Shown here: in pieces, positions 1 to 7,047 of the stretch
Numbering within the stretch: position 1 is the first letter of the stretch
How the letters are laid out: each line of letters begins with the position of its first letter
Assembly (NCBI GenBank): GCA_030146295.1
Contig: JASLCD010000221.1
Coordinates: 1 to 10,255, forward strand
Length of the DNA: 10,255 nt
Source of the DNA: Chryseobacterium sp.
GTDB lineage: Bacteria > Bacteroidota > Bacteroidia > Flavobacteriales > Weeksellaceae
Direction: 5' to 3'
Notes under the pieces: generated by a model
The model's input: only the letters and a program-made list of their open reading frames with translations
Database searches by the model: none
Told to the model about the DNA's origin: nothing
Made by a program: the position numbers and the translations under genes

Positions 1-66
1 AAACCCACCCATTTTAATGTAAAATTCGGGGTTTAATAAATCCTTCCAGCTATTGAAATCTTCCAT
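1..66 (-). CDS. DedA-family membrane protein, N-terminal fragment (runs off the left edge)
   Basis: An ATG at 64-66 on the minus strand opens 22 codons that run off the window without a stop. The readable N-terminus ends in LLNPEFYIKMGGF. This resembles the start of flavobacterial DedA/SNARE-associated (VTT domain) membrane proteins, in which a short 'NPE-(Y/F)-I-x-x-GG' segment precedes the first membrane helix. Family members are inner-membrane proteins linked to lipid-carrier flipping and membrane homeostasis. The gene lies downstream of prfB on the same strand with an 86-nt gap. That gap contains a good Bacteroidota-type promoter, so the gene is probably transcribed on its own. No Shine-Dalgarno sequence precedes the ATG. 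The family call rests on a short N-terminus recalled from family knowledge. The start codon and promoter are more certain than the function. Confidence 0.55.
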   Translation of the reverse strand, partial: MEDFNSWKDLLNPEFYIKMGGF

Positions 67-82
67 AAATATCGATGAACAA

Positions 83-114
83 CAAAAGTAAGCCTAAAAT
101 GTCTGAAACAAAAA
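83..114 (-). promoter_or_regulatory. Bacteroidota-type promoter for the DedA-like gene
   Basis: On the minus strand, TTTTTG (109-114) is followed after 18 nt by TACTTTTG (83-90). This is a full match to the Bacteroidota housekeeping consensus TTG / TAnnTTTG, with spacing inside the range reported for flavobacteria. Transcription would start roughly 10 nt before the ATG at 66, giving a very short leader. Confidence 0.65.
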
Positions 115-152
115 TTAATTATAAGATTTTAACTAAAATTCAAATATGATTT

Positions 153-1283
153 TTATAGGTCGAAATCATCATCGGAAACTGCCGTCCCATCGGCCATTAA
201 GAATGCTTTTAAGAATGGAGTAAGATTCCCGTTCATTACGGCATCCACATCGGATGTTTCGTGGCCTGAGCGTACATCTTTTACCAATTTATATGGGTGC
301 ATTACATAATTTCGGATCTGGCTTCCCCACTCTATTTTCATTTTGTTGGCTTCTATCTCGTTTCTTGCCTTCATACGCTCTTCCAATTCCATTTCGTATA
401 GTCTTGAACGAAGGAGCTGCATGGCTTTTTCTTTATTCTGAAGCTGGGAACGGGATTCGGAGTTTTCAATGATAATTCCGGTAGGTGCGTGACGAAGACG
501 TACTGCTGTTTCTACCTTGTTCACGTTCTGCCCTCCTGCTCCGGAAGACCTCATCGTTTCAAAGGATATATCTGCAGGGTTGATATTAATTTCGATGGTA
601 TCATCCACTAAAGGATAAACATATACGGAAACAAAACTGGTATGGCGTTTCGCATTACTGTCAAATGGCGAAATTCTTACCAAACGGTGCACTCCATTTT
701 CACCTCTTAAATATCCGAAAGCAAACTCGCCTTCAATTTCCAGGGTAACGGTCTTTACTCCTGCAACATCACCTTCCTGGAAATTCAGTTCACGGATTTT
801 ATATCCTTGTTTTTCTGCCCACATGGTGTACATTCTCATCAGCATAGATGCCCAGTCACAACTTTCTGTACCTCCGGCTCCCGCAGTGATCTGAAGAACA
901 GCAGAAAGCTCATCTCCCTCATTGGAAAGCATATTTTTGAATTCCAGGTCTTCAATTTTCTCCAACAATTGTGGGAATGTTTCATCCAATTCCTTTTCAG
1001 AATCCGGATCTTCTTTAGCAAAATCCACTAAAACCTGTATATCTTCAAACTGTGTCTGAATTTCGTCATAGCTTTCTACCCATTTTTTCTTGGAACGAAG
1101 CTGTTTTAAGAATGCTTCAGCAGTTTTCGGGTTGTCCCAAAATTCAGGTGCTGCTGTTTTTTCATCATCATTGGCAATTTCTACCTTCTTTTTTTCAATC
1201 TGAAGGTATCTGTGTAAATCTTCAATCCTGGATTGAACTTCTTTTATCTGGTCGTTGTTAATCACGAATGTTTCTTTTTGCAA
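153..1283 (-). CDS. prfB: Peptide chain release factor 2 (RF2), no programmed frameshift
   Basis: Class I release factor that recognises UAA and UGA in the ribosomal A site and triggers peptidyl-tRNA hydrolysis. The 376-residue product has the usual RF2 length. An N-terminal helical domain covers about residues 1-120. The stop-recognition motif SPF is at 205-207, typical of RF2 rather than RF1 (PxT). The catalytic GGQ loop, in SSGAGGQNVNK, is at 250-252. The reading frame is continuous: at the place where many prfB genes carry CTT TGA C for autoregulatory +1 frameshifting, this gene reads TAC CTT CAG (Tyr26-Leu27-Gln28). The first Met codon is far inside the gene, and an in-frame TAA lies 18 nt upstream of the chosen TTG (1281-1283). 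The start must therefore be this TTG or the GTG at 1263-1265, which would give MINNDQIKEVQ. No Shine-Dalgarno is visible at either. The GTG start is equally plausible. Confidence 0.95.
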   Translation of the reverse strand: MQKETFVINNDQIKEVQSRIEDLHRYLQIEKKKVEIANDDEKTAAPEFWDNPKTAEAFLKQLRSKKKWVESYDEIQTQFEDIQVLVDFAKEDPDSEKELDETFPQLLEKIEDLEFKNMLSNEGDELSAVLQITAGAGGTESCDWASMLMRMYTMWAEKQGYKIRELNFQEGDVAGVKTVTLEIEGEFAFGYLRGENGVHRLVRISPFDSNAKRHTSFVSVYVYPLVDDTIEININPADISFETMRSSGAGGQNVNKVETAVRLRHAPTGIIIENSESRSQLQNKEKAMQLLRSRLYEMELEERMKARNEIEANKMKIEWGSQIRNYVMHPYKLVKDVRSGHETSDVDAVMNGNLTPFLKAFLMADGTAVSDDDFDL

Positions 1284-1300
1284 AAATAAGGAATTCTTTT

Positions 1301-1332
1301 AGAGTTAAGAGTTTTGAGTTGAGAGTTAAGAG
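1301..1332. repeat. Heptanucleotide tandem repeat (GAGTTNN)x4.5
   Basis: From 1302 the sequence reads GAGTTAA, GAGTTTT, GAGTTGA, GAGTTAA, GAG. This is four and a half seven-base units with the first five bases fixed. It includes an exact 11-nt repeat, AGAGTTAAGAG, at 1301-1311 and 1322-1332. The array lies between prfB and the upstream gene, within the 5' leader or promoter area of prfB. No function can be read from it. Confidence 0.7.
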
Positions 1333-1353
1333 ATTTTTGGAACGAAGAGATGC

Positions 1354-1386
1354 AAAAAAATAATCAATGTGTAATTATTCATTGAT
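1354..1386 (-). terminator. Probable intrinsic terminator overlapping the end of the small membrane protein gene
   Basis: On the minus strand ATCAATG (1380-1386) pairs with CATTGAT (1363-1369) across a 10-nt loop. After TA comes a run of seven T (1354-1360). The stem begins inside the last codons of the upstream gene and the loop contains its TAA stop. The stem is short and AT-rich, so it may be leaky, but placement and T-run fit a terminator that separates this gene from prfB. Confidence 0.5.
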
Positions 1387-1866
1387 AATTTCGGCTTCAA
1401 AGCTTCTTCTAAGATATTCTTTTGATAGTTTACTTTCTGATTTGAACCCTACCATAGTTAAAGCATACACAAATAATAGCATACATAAGGGAAGAAAAAA
1501 TTCTACCGATATTTCTTTTGCTCTCATATCTTTTATAGAAACACCTATGAAGAAAAGCAAGGCAAATAAACACCACACTATTAAAAAAAAGGATACAAAA
1601 GCATGTAATGACATAGTTACCTGTATTTTTACCTCATCATTTTCATTTTGAATTTTACCGTTTATCTGAGGAAGAAAAGAATTCCTGTACCGAATAACTT
1701 TACTTATTTCAAAGCTATTATTAGTGATAAATCCTTCATATTCTTTTATATAATTTCTCCCTAAACCGAATTTTTTGGGTTCTACAAAACCTGAAAGTCT
1801 TGTTAATACTTCCTGTTCAGATAAGTTTGTTTTGTAAGTGATACGTTCAAATGGCAAGTATTTCAT
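1375..1866 (-). CDS. Small two-helix membrane protein of unknown function
   Basis: Not recognised as a named family. The ATG at 1864-1866 gives 163 residues and is preferred over a TTG three codons upstream. The N-terminal soluble part (1-86) carries YEGFITNNSF (43-52) followed by RYRNSFLPQINGKI (59-72). This arrangement, glycine-led strand then 'YRNSFLP', gives the impression of a conserved small beta-rich domain found in uncharacterised bacterial proteins. Two hydrophobic helices follow at about 89-110 and 122-140, with a short polar segment between, then a charged C-terminal tail of about 23 residues. The gene starts 18 nt after the FAD oxidoreductase stop, so the two are probably cotranscribed, but nothing in the sequence ties their functions together. 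No Shine-Dalgarno is visible. It is likely a real gene because of its length, composition and tight spacing; its function is unknown. Confidence 0.8.
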   Translation of the reverse strand: MKYLPFERITYKTNLSEQEVLTRLSGFVEPKKFGLGRNYIKEYEGFITNNSFEISKVIRYRNSFLPQINGKIQNENDEVKIQVTMSLHAFVSFFLIVWCLFALLFFIGVSIKDMRAKEISVEFFLPLCMLLFVYALTMVGFKSESKLSKEYLRRSFEAEIINE

Positions 1867-1884
1867 CGGTATCAAACTTGGTAT

Positions 1885-2991
1885 TTATATCATTTCTGCT
1901 ATCATTTCACCAATCTTTGGAGCTAAAGCAACACCCATTCCTGAAAGTCTTACCGCACAAAACTGTCTTTCCGAAAGTTGCTTTACAATAGGTGACTTTT
2001 CATCACCCATAGCCATAATTCCTGACCAGCGTAGGGCAATTTTAAATTCATTATTGGGCAGTATGACTTCTTTTAAAAAGTTTTCCAAATGATTTTGCAG
2101 AAAATCTGTGGTTTCAAAGGCTGTAGTTTCTTCAGTTTTAAAGTCTTGATTTCTTCCACCTCCCAGTAATACACGGTCTCCAACGTTTCTGAAGTAATAA
2201 AACCCTTCATCATAATGAAAAGTACCCTTTAATTGTAAATTTTCTATAGGCTCAGTGAGAAGAATCTGCCCCCGTGCCGGAACTATATTTTCCTTTTTCA
2301 GAAATTTTGAACTGAATGCATTAGTACAGTGAATTAATTGGTCTGCTTTTACAGAAAGGTCTTGGGAAAGGCTGATATTCAATTCTTCTGAGGTCTCATC
2401 AATATCTTCCACTTCAGTTCCAAACAGAAACTCAACTTTCAGTTCATAACATTTTTCTAAAAGCTTATGCAGCAGCTTCCCCGAATGCAGACTTCCTTCA
2501 CAAGGGTTTTCGATCAAAAATGCAGATTTCCCTAACCCGAATTCCTTTATTTTGTCCTGTTTCAGAATGTATGTTCTATGCAGTCCCGTTATGGCTTTCA
2601 GTTTTTCATTGACTGCATCAATATGCGATAAAGGTTCTTCATTATTTAAGATTTCATACCCTCCATTGAGTTCAAAATCAATTTCATCATTTTTAAAATA
2701 ATGTCTGATTTTCTGAAGACCTGAAAACCTCATCGCAACGAGTTCCAGTGTTTTTTCCCAGCCCATTTTTCCGGAATCGGCAATAACTTCCGTAAGGCTT
2801 CCAAAGCAGGCAAAGCCTGCATTCCTTGTTGAGGCTCCCAGTGGAACAGCATTTCGTTCGATGATAAGAACAGATTTCTCAGGATATTTTTCTTTTATAG
2901 CAATGGCGGCCCAGAGCCCGGAAAATCCGCCCCCCATGATGATAACATCTCTTTTTCTATAGAAAGTGTCCAGCTCCCAGATACTGTTCAT
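1885..2991 (-). CDS. FAD-dependent amine/amino-acid oxidase-like oxidoreductase (DAO family)
   Basis: Predicted cytoplasmic flavoprotein of the D-amino-acid oxidase/glycine oxidase superfamily, which oxidises amine or amino-acid substrates using bound FAD. With the ATG at 2989-2991 it is 368 residues, a normal family length; a TTG two codons upstream is less likely. The dinucleotide-binding motif GGGFSG (20-25) sits in a beta-alpha-beta fold ending at the acidic IIER. STRNAGF (54-60) follows, the flavin-contact segment seen in gamma-glutamylputrescine oxidase-like proteins. Other family marks are the IHCTNAF strand (220-226), PARGQILLTEP (238-248), LGGGRN (276-281), and the C-terminal RWSGIMAMGDEKSPIV (321-336) with LSGMGVALAPKIGE (349-362), which contact the flavin. 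It lies 56 nt downstream of the AAA ATPase and 18 nt upstream of the small membrane protein. The substrate cannot be read from the sequence. Confidence 0.85.
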   Translation of the reverse strand: MNSIWELDTFYRKRDVIIMGGGFSGLWAAIAIKEKYPEKSVLIIERNAVPLGASTRNAGFACFGSLTEVIADSGKMGWEKTLELVAMRFSGLQKIRHYFKNDEIDFELNGGYEILNNEEPLSHIDAVNEKLKAITGLHRTYILKQDKIKEFGLGKSAFLIENPCEGSLHSGKLLHKLLEKCYELKVEFLFGTEVEDIDETSEELNISLSQDLSVKADQLIHCTNAFSSKFLKKENIVPARGQILLTEPIENLQLKGTFHYDEGFYYFRNVGDRVLLGGGRNQDFKTEETTAFETTDFLQNHLENFLKEVILPNNEFKIALRWSGIMAMGDEKSPIVKQLSERQFCAVRLSGMGVALAPKIGEMIAEMI

Positions 2992-3047
2992 ACGCAATGC
3001 TTTTTTTTATAAAATACTAAAATTCAAATCATGAAATCTTCTACAAT

Positions 3048-4400
3048 CTATCCTTTATCTTCCTCGTCATTATGTGAAAATCCGATAGCTCTTCTCGGTT
3101 CTTCCACGACTCTGTAGGTTTCCAGTTCATTTTTTAATGCCTGAATTCTAAACTGAAAATCATCAAAATTGTTAATGATGGCATCGGCCAGGAATCGGGC
3201 TACCTGATCAAGATATTCTTCGGTAAGCTTTGATGCAGCATCTCTTAAAGCTTTGCTTAAAAGGTTCTGGTCTATCTTCAGCTTTTCATTTCTGGTTTTT
3301 TGGTACTGGTTTTTGATTCTTTTCTTTAAACTTTGAGTAAAATCGATCAGCATTGTGTTGCTGAAAGCCTTCATTTTTGCAGACGATTCGTGCCAGAAAG
3401 GGACTTTATCTGCTTTATTATTTTTAAGTATTTTATACAGTAAGGAATCTTCTTCAAGTCCTCTGGTCATTGCATATAAAATGATCTCCGAACGCTCTGA
3501 AGCATTGGGAGGAAAGATAGGAATCATCACATCAAACCTTCCCGGAGCAAGAATTTCTTCATCTATTTCTGAGACGGAATTGGCAGAACCCACCATCAGA
3601 ACACCTTCTTTTTCGAATTTTCCTATATAATGAAGAATAAGTTCCTGAGCTTCCAGATTACAAGATGCAATATCGGTTTCCGCTTTTCGCTGCATCATAA
3701 TTTCATCAAAATCGTCCATGAAAAGAAGCATTTTATTTTCTTTCATCATGCTCAGCAGGAAATCACTGAAATTGATTTCATTTCCGTCAATCAAAGAAGT
3801 TCCCAGATAATGTTTCTTGACTTCTTTGAACTGATAGCCTATAATTTCAGCGATCTTATTGGCCCAAAATATCTTACCGCTTCCCGGAGGACCATACAGA
3901 ACGATTCCTGCAGGTTTGTTGATTCCCCAGTCTTTAATCTGCTGTGGATTCAGGAAAGGTTCCAACACTGTTGAAGTATAAAAAAACAAGTCTCTGTATC
4001 CTATAAAATCTCTTTGCTGCAGGCTGGTTTTATGTCCGAAATAATCATAAACAAACTGGTAGTTTCCGCCCAATTTGTTATCAATTCCATAGCTCGATAT
4101 GGAAGATTTGAAAAAACCGTTATCAAAAATATTAAGGTCGTTATCTTTAATCACTTTTTCAACCTTTTCTTTAGGCTGATTGATAACTTCGGCAATCTGC
4201 TCCAGGGTTTTATTTTTATCCAGATCTTTTTCATATAGCCTTAAAAAGTCTATATTTTCACGGGCAAATTTTTCAAAATCTTCTTTTACTTCAAAATTGG
4301 TACTGATACAATCTACCAATTCAAGATCGAAATCCTGTATAAACTGTTTGATGGCTTCTGCAGAAACATTCAGTTCTTCTGCGAGTTGAATTAGCTTCAT
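3048..4400 (-). CDS. AAA-type ATPase with degenerate P-loop and duplicated IF2-N-like N-terminal module
   Basis: A 450-residue protein with one AAA core. The P-loop GPPGSGKI (170-177) has Ile where Thr/Ser normally coordinates magnesium. Walker B LLFMDD (225-230) has Asp where the catalytic Glu is usual. Sensor-1 Asn274 is in VGSAN, and the PGRF box (286-289) retains Arg288 but lacks the preceding Arg of 'LRPGRFD'. ATP binding seems likely; hydrolysis may be weak or need a partner. The N-terminus contains two similar units, LIQLAEELNVSAEAIKQFI (3-21) and LEQIAEVINQPKEKVEKVI (66-84). Each resembles the small helical module at the N-terminus of translation factor IF-2. The C-terminal 110 residues are helical and charged. 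There is no membrane helix and no protease motif, so it is not FtsH. It is divergent to the ABC exporter and upstream of the FAD oxidase. The ATG at 4398-4400 is clear. Cellular role unknown. Confidence 0.85.
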   Translation of the reverse strand: MKLIQLAEELNVSAEAIKQFIQDFDLELVDCISTNFEVKEDFEKFARENIDFLRLYEKDLDKNKTLEQIAEVINQPKEKVEKVIKDNDLNIFDNGFFKSSISSYGIDNKLGGNYQFVYDYFGHKTSLQQRDFIGYRDLFFYTSTVLEPFLNPQQIKDWGINKPAGIVLYGPPGSGKIFWANKIAEIIGYQFKEVKKHYLGTSLIDGNEINFSDFLLSMMKENKMLLFMDDFDEIMMQRKAETDIASCNLEAQELILHYIGKFEKEGVLMVGSANSVSEIDEEILAPGRFDVMIPIFPPNASERSEIILYAMTRGLEEDSLLYKILKNNKADKVPFWHESSAKMKAFSNTMLIDFTQSLKKRIKNQYQKTRNEKLKIDQNLLSKALRDAASKLTEEYLDQVARFLADAIINNFDDFQFRIQALKNELETYRVVEEPRRAIGFSHNDEEDKG

Positions 4401-4419
4401 AAGTCTTGATTAATTCTAT

Positions 4420-4427
4420 CAAATTTA
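4420..4427 (-). promoter_or_regulatory. Promoter -7 element for the AAA ATPase gene
   Basis: TAAATTTG on the minus strand matches the Bacteroidota -7 consensus TAnnTTTG and lies 19 nt before the ATG at 4400. No TTG is present at the expected -33 distance, only an AT-rich TTTA, so only half of the promoter is convincing. Confidence 0.45.
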
Positions 4428-4516
4428 ATGTATTTACCTCTAAATTTATATTGATTTATGATAATTCTGTAACATTCTCTAATTTAGATAGACTACTACT
4501 ATGTAAAACAAATTAC

Positions 4517-5419
4517 ATGGAAAAGATTTTATCAGTAAAAAATTTGACAAAAAAATTCAAAAGAGTTGTGGTCAACAATATTTCTTTTGATGTCGAGAAA
4601 GGAAATGTCTATGGTCTTCTGGGGCCAAACGGAAGCGGAAAATCTACAACTTTCGGAATGCTGCTTTCAACCATCAATGCTACCAGCGGAGACTGGTTTT
4701 GGTTTGGTAAAAAAGGGACGGATCCGGAAACTTTAAAGAAAATTGGAGCGATTATCGAGCAGCCGAACTTTTATCCTTATTTAAGTGCAGAAACCAATCT
4801 GAAGATTGTAGCAGAAATAAAAAAAACACCTTATTCAAGGATTGACGAAGTTCTGAAAACCGTTAATCTATATGAAAGAAGAAAAGATACTTTCAAAACT
4901 TTTTCTTTGGGTATGAAGCAGCGTCTTGCCATTGCTTCAGCGATGCTGAACAACCCTGAAGTGATGATTCTAGATGAACCTACCAACGGATTGGATCCTG
5001 AAGGCATTATTCAGATCAGAGAAATCATCGGTGATATTGCCAAGCAGGGAATCACAATCATCATTGCAAGCCACCTTTTGGATGAAATTGAAAAAATATG
5101 CAGCCATGTCATTGTACTGAAAGAAGGAAATTCTATCTACTGCGGAAGAGTGGATGAAATGACTTCCAATAATGGATATTTTGAACTGAAAGCTGATAAT
5201 AACACCTTACTTTTAAATGCGTTGAATGAACTTCAATGGTTTTCTTCCATCAATCAGGAAGGAGATCTTATCAAAGCTCAGATCCGTGATGACGCTTCGA
5301 TTTCAGCTTCAGCGATGAATCAGAAACTGGCTGAGAAGGGGATTTTCCTTTCCCATTTAACAAAGAAAAAACTATCTCTCGAATCTCAATTCCTTGAACT
5401 TGTAAAAAACACCAATTAG
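4517..5419 (+). CDS. ABC-2 type transporter, ATP-binding subunit
   Basis: Cytoplasmic ATPase of an ABC-2 type (BcrA/NatA-like) exporter, working with the permease encoded 2 nt downstream. The ATG at 4517-4519 gives 300 residues, the usual length. The frame is open 37 codons further upstream, but that stretch has no ATG and does not resemble the family. Motifs in order: Walker A GPNGSGKS (36-43), Q-loop Gln82, signature FSLGMKQR (129-136; 'SLGMK' in place of LSGGQ, common in this subgroup), Walker B VMILDE (149-154), D-loop GLD (158-160), and switch His186 in ASHLL. The last 90 residues form a C-terminal extension typical of BcrA-like ATPases. All catalytic residues are present. The gene diverges from the AAA ATPase across 116 nt. 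The substrate is unknown. Gliding ATPase GldA was considered, but nothing specific supports it. Confidence 0.92.
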   Translation: MEKILSVKNLTKKFKRVVVNNISFDVEKGNVYGLLGPNGSGKSTTFGMLLSTINATSGDWFWFGKKGTDPETLKKIGAIIEQPNFYPYLSAETNLKIVAEIKKTPYSRIDEVLKTVNLYERRKDTFKTFSLGMKQRLAIASAMLNNPEVMILDEPTNGLDPEGIIQIREIIGDIAKQGITIIIASHLLDEIEKICSHVIVLKEGNSIYCGRVDEMTSNNGYFELKADNNTLLLNALNELQWFSSINQEGDLIKAQIRDDASISASAMNQKLAEKGIFLSHLTKKKLSLESQFLELVKNTN

Positions 5420-5421
5420 TC

Positions 5422-6267
5422 ATGATAAAATTATTAAAACTGGAATACTACAAAAACCTGAACTACAAGCCTTTCAAAGTTTTTACAATATTATATTTTG
5501 CCATCCTTATTGCCTTACTTTTCGTTGGATTAGTGGATTTTGATATTTTTGGAGGAACTATCAACCTAAAAGAACAGGGGATTTATAATTTCCCCGAAAT
5601 CTGGAACTTCACCACATGGATTGTTGCTTTATTGAAGATCTTCCTGGGACTGATCATTGTGTTCTCCATTTCACAGGAATTCAGCAACAGGATGTTTAAA
5701 CAAAATACAATTGATGGATTGAGCCGAAAGGAGTTTATCATTTCAAAACTGCTGACGATAAGTATTTTCACCATTGTTTCAACCGTAATTGTATTTGGAA
5801 TTACCATTTTCCTGGGTTATCAATATTCGAATACCAAAGAATCTGCGAAGGTATTTGCCGAAATTTTCTTCATTGGAAACTATTTTGTAAAGCTATTCAC
5901 CTTCTTCTCCTTCTTGATGTTTCTTTCTATATTGCTGAGAAAATCGGTTTTTGTATTTCTTGCTCTTTTTGTTTTCTGGATTGGGGAAGGAATTCTAACC
6001 GCTGTTGAAGTATTCTCAAAAGTAAAAGGAATGCAGGGGCCACAGAGAAACGAGATCCTTCAGAATGACTTTTTTATCTCGCATCTTTTACCGCTGGAAA
6101 GCATGTCCAACCTTATTCCTAATCCGATGATGAGATTAAACATGGCTAAAATGATGGGCTTAAAATATGAATTCCACTACCCTACCGAAAGCCTTATCGC
6201 CTGCTTGGTGTGGTGTGCTATTTTTATATTCGGATCGTACTGGATCCTGAGAAAAAGAGATTGGTAG
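5422..6267 (+). CDS. ABC-2 type transporter, permease subunit
   Basis: A 281-residue integral inner-membrane protein. Six hydrophobic helices can be placed at about 19-37, 63-83, 108-132, 153-172, 175-193 and 257-275, the standard ABC-2 permease topology. A long loop at about 194-256 separates helices five and six. Between helices 2 and 3 lies SQEFSNRMFKQNTIDGLSRKEFI (84-106), which fits the conserved cytoplasmic coupling segment ('E-x-x-x-G-T...SR-x-x') that contacts the ATPase. The ATG starts 2 nt after the ATPase stop, so the two subunits are cotranslated from one mRNA. A hairpin terminator follows, making this a two-gene operon. The cargo may be a peptide, lipid or antibiotic; no neighbouring biosynthetic or sensor-kinase gene narrows it. 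Confidence 0.9.
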   Translation: MIKLLKLEYYKNLNYKPFKVFTILYFAILIALLFVGLVDFDIFGGTINLKEQGIYNFPEIWNFTTWIVALLKIFLGLIIVFSISQEFSNRMFKQNTIDGLSRKEFIISKLLTISIFTIVSTVIVFGITIFLGYQYSNTKESAKVFAEIFFIGNYFVKLFTFFSFLMFLSILLRKSVFVFLALFVFWIGEGILTAVEVFSKVKGMQGPQRNEILQNDFFISHLLPLESMSNLIPNPMMRLNMAKMMGLKYEFHYPTESLIACLVWCAIFIFGSYWILRKRDW

Positions 6268-6317
6268 GATCAGTGTTTAGAATTAAAGATTGAATAATTT
6301 AAAGATTCAAAAAAAAT

Positions 6318-6346
6318 AAAGTGGTTCGTTTCGAATCACTTTTTTT
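6318..6346 (+). terminator. Intrinsic terminator after the ABC exporter operon
   Basis: AAAGTGGTTCG (6318-6328) pairs with CGAATCACTTT (6332-6342) through a TTT loop, an 11-bp stem with one G-T wobble, followed by Ts to 6346. It lies 50 nt after the permease stop. It is preceded by an A-run, so weak function on the other strand is possible, though no minus-strand gene ends here. Confidence 0.85.
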
Positions 6347-6384
6347 GGCTTAAAATTTTCATTCGGTACTGTCAAAAACTAGCC

Positions 6385-7035
6385 ATGAAAAAAATATACT
6401 ACTTTCCGGGATTGATCAGCGCTCTGCTGATTCCTGTTCTATTCTGGTATTTTGGAAATCAGAAATTTGAAGAAATCAATGTTTCTGTGATAGATATTGG
6501 CCTCCCTGCCAAAGAACGGGAAGGGATTAAAAATACTTTTGCTAGTTTTGAAACTGCAAGAAACTGGAATTATCAAAAAATAAAAATAGTCCCCGGTACT
6601 GCTAAAGAAAATTCAAAATTATATGTTTCTGAACTGAAAAAACTTCAGAAAAGAAATGAAAAAGAGTCTGGTATTGAGTTTATGTTAGATCAAAATAATA
6701 GCTATGGTGATTTCGTGTCTGTTTTGAATGATCTAGCAATAGCCAAACAGGATCAGTATGCCGTTGATCTGGAGAAAACGGGGCATATTTTTGCTGTTTA
6801 CAGCTATATTGATCCCAAGGTGCAATATCCTGAATATGAATGTTTGCTTTGTAATGATACCATAGGTTGGGGACCAGCAGAAACTTTTACTATTTTTGAA
6901 TCTACCCGCTATGGGAAAATCTTTAATTTATTTACTACTGCTTCCAAAGAAACCTCCTACATTATTTTTGGATTTCTGATATTTCTGAATATCTCTATGC
7001 TCAGCATCAAAGAAAGATTTCAATTACATCATTAA
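6385..7035 (+). CDS. Membrane-anchored protein of unknown function with a CxxC motif
   Basis: Not recognised as a named family. The 216-residue product has an N-terminal hydrophobic helix at about 5-23 (PGLISALLIPVLFWYF) and a second at about 190-208, close to the C-terminus. The roughly 165 residues between them therefore probably form one soluble domain on the periplasmic side. That domain begins VIDIGLPAK (35-43) and includes RNWNYQKIKI (59-68). A moderately conserved-looking core, GIEFMLDQNNSYGDFVSVLND (96-116), follows, then CLLC (153-156), which could form a disulfide or bind metal. The gene stands alone after the ABC operon terminator and converges on msrAB. No convincing promoter was found in the 38 nt between terminator and ATG, so expression may rely on readthrough. 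The look is of a flavobacterial lineage-specific protein. Real gene: likely. Function: unknown. Confidence 0.8.
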   Translation: MKKIYYFPGLISALLIPVLFWYFGNQKFEEINVSVIDIGLPAKEREGIKNTFASFETARNWNYQKIKIVPGTAKENSKLYVSELKKLQKRNEKESGIEFMLDQNNSYGDFVSVLNDLAIAKQDQYAVDLEKTGHIFAVYSYIDPKVQYPEYECLLCNDTIGWGPAETFTIFESTRYGKIFNLFTTASKETSYIIFGFLIFLNISMLSIKERFQLHH

Positions 7036-7047
7036 ATCACAATAAAA

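Noticed and set aside
254..472. Plus-strand open frame inside prfB, and similar antisense frames inside the AAA, msrAB and permease genes
   Set aside because: They are antisense shadows of well-supported genes, with no family resemblance or promoter.
1198..1210. Programmed +1 frameshift site in prfB
   Set aside because: Position and CTT codon fit, but the following codon is CAG rather than TGA and the frame is continuous, so no slip is needed.
3048..4400. FtsH-like protease
   Set aside because: The AAA core is superficially similar, but there is no membrane helix, no HExxH zinc motif, and the P-loop and Walker B residues are altered.
4406..4516. 37-codon N-terminal extension of the ABC ATPase from an upstream TTG
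   Set aside because: The stretch is AT-rich, contains no ATG, overlaps the divergent promoter region and does not resemble the family, whereas the ATG at 4517 gives a normal N-terminus.
4517..6267. Gliding motility ABC transporter (GldA/GldF)
   Set aside because: The general ABC-2 layout matches, but no gliding gene is nearby and the sequences look like ordinary BcrA/NatA-type exporters.
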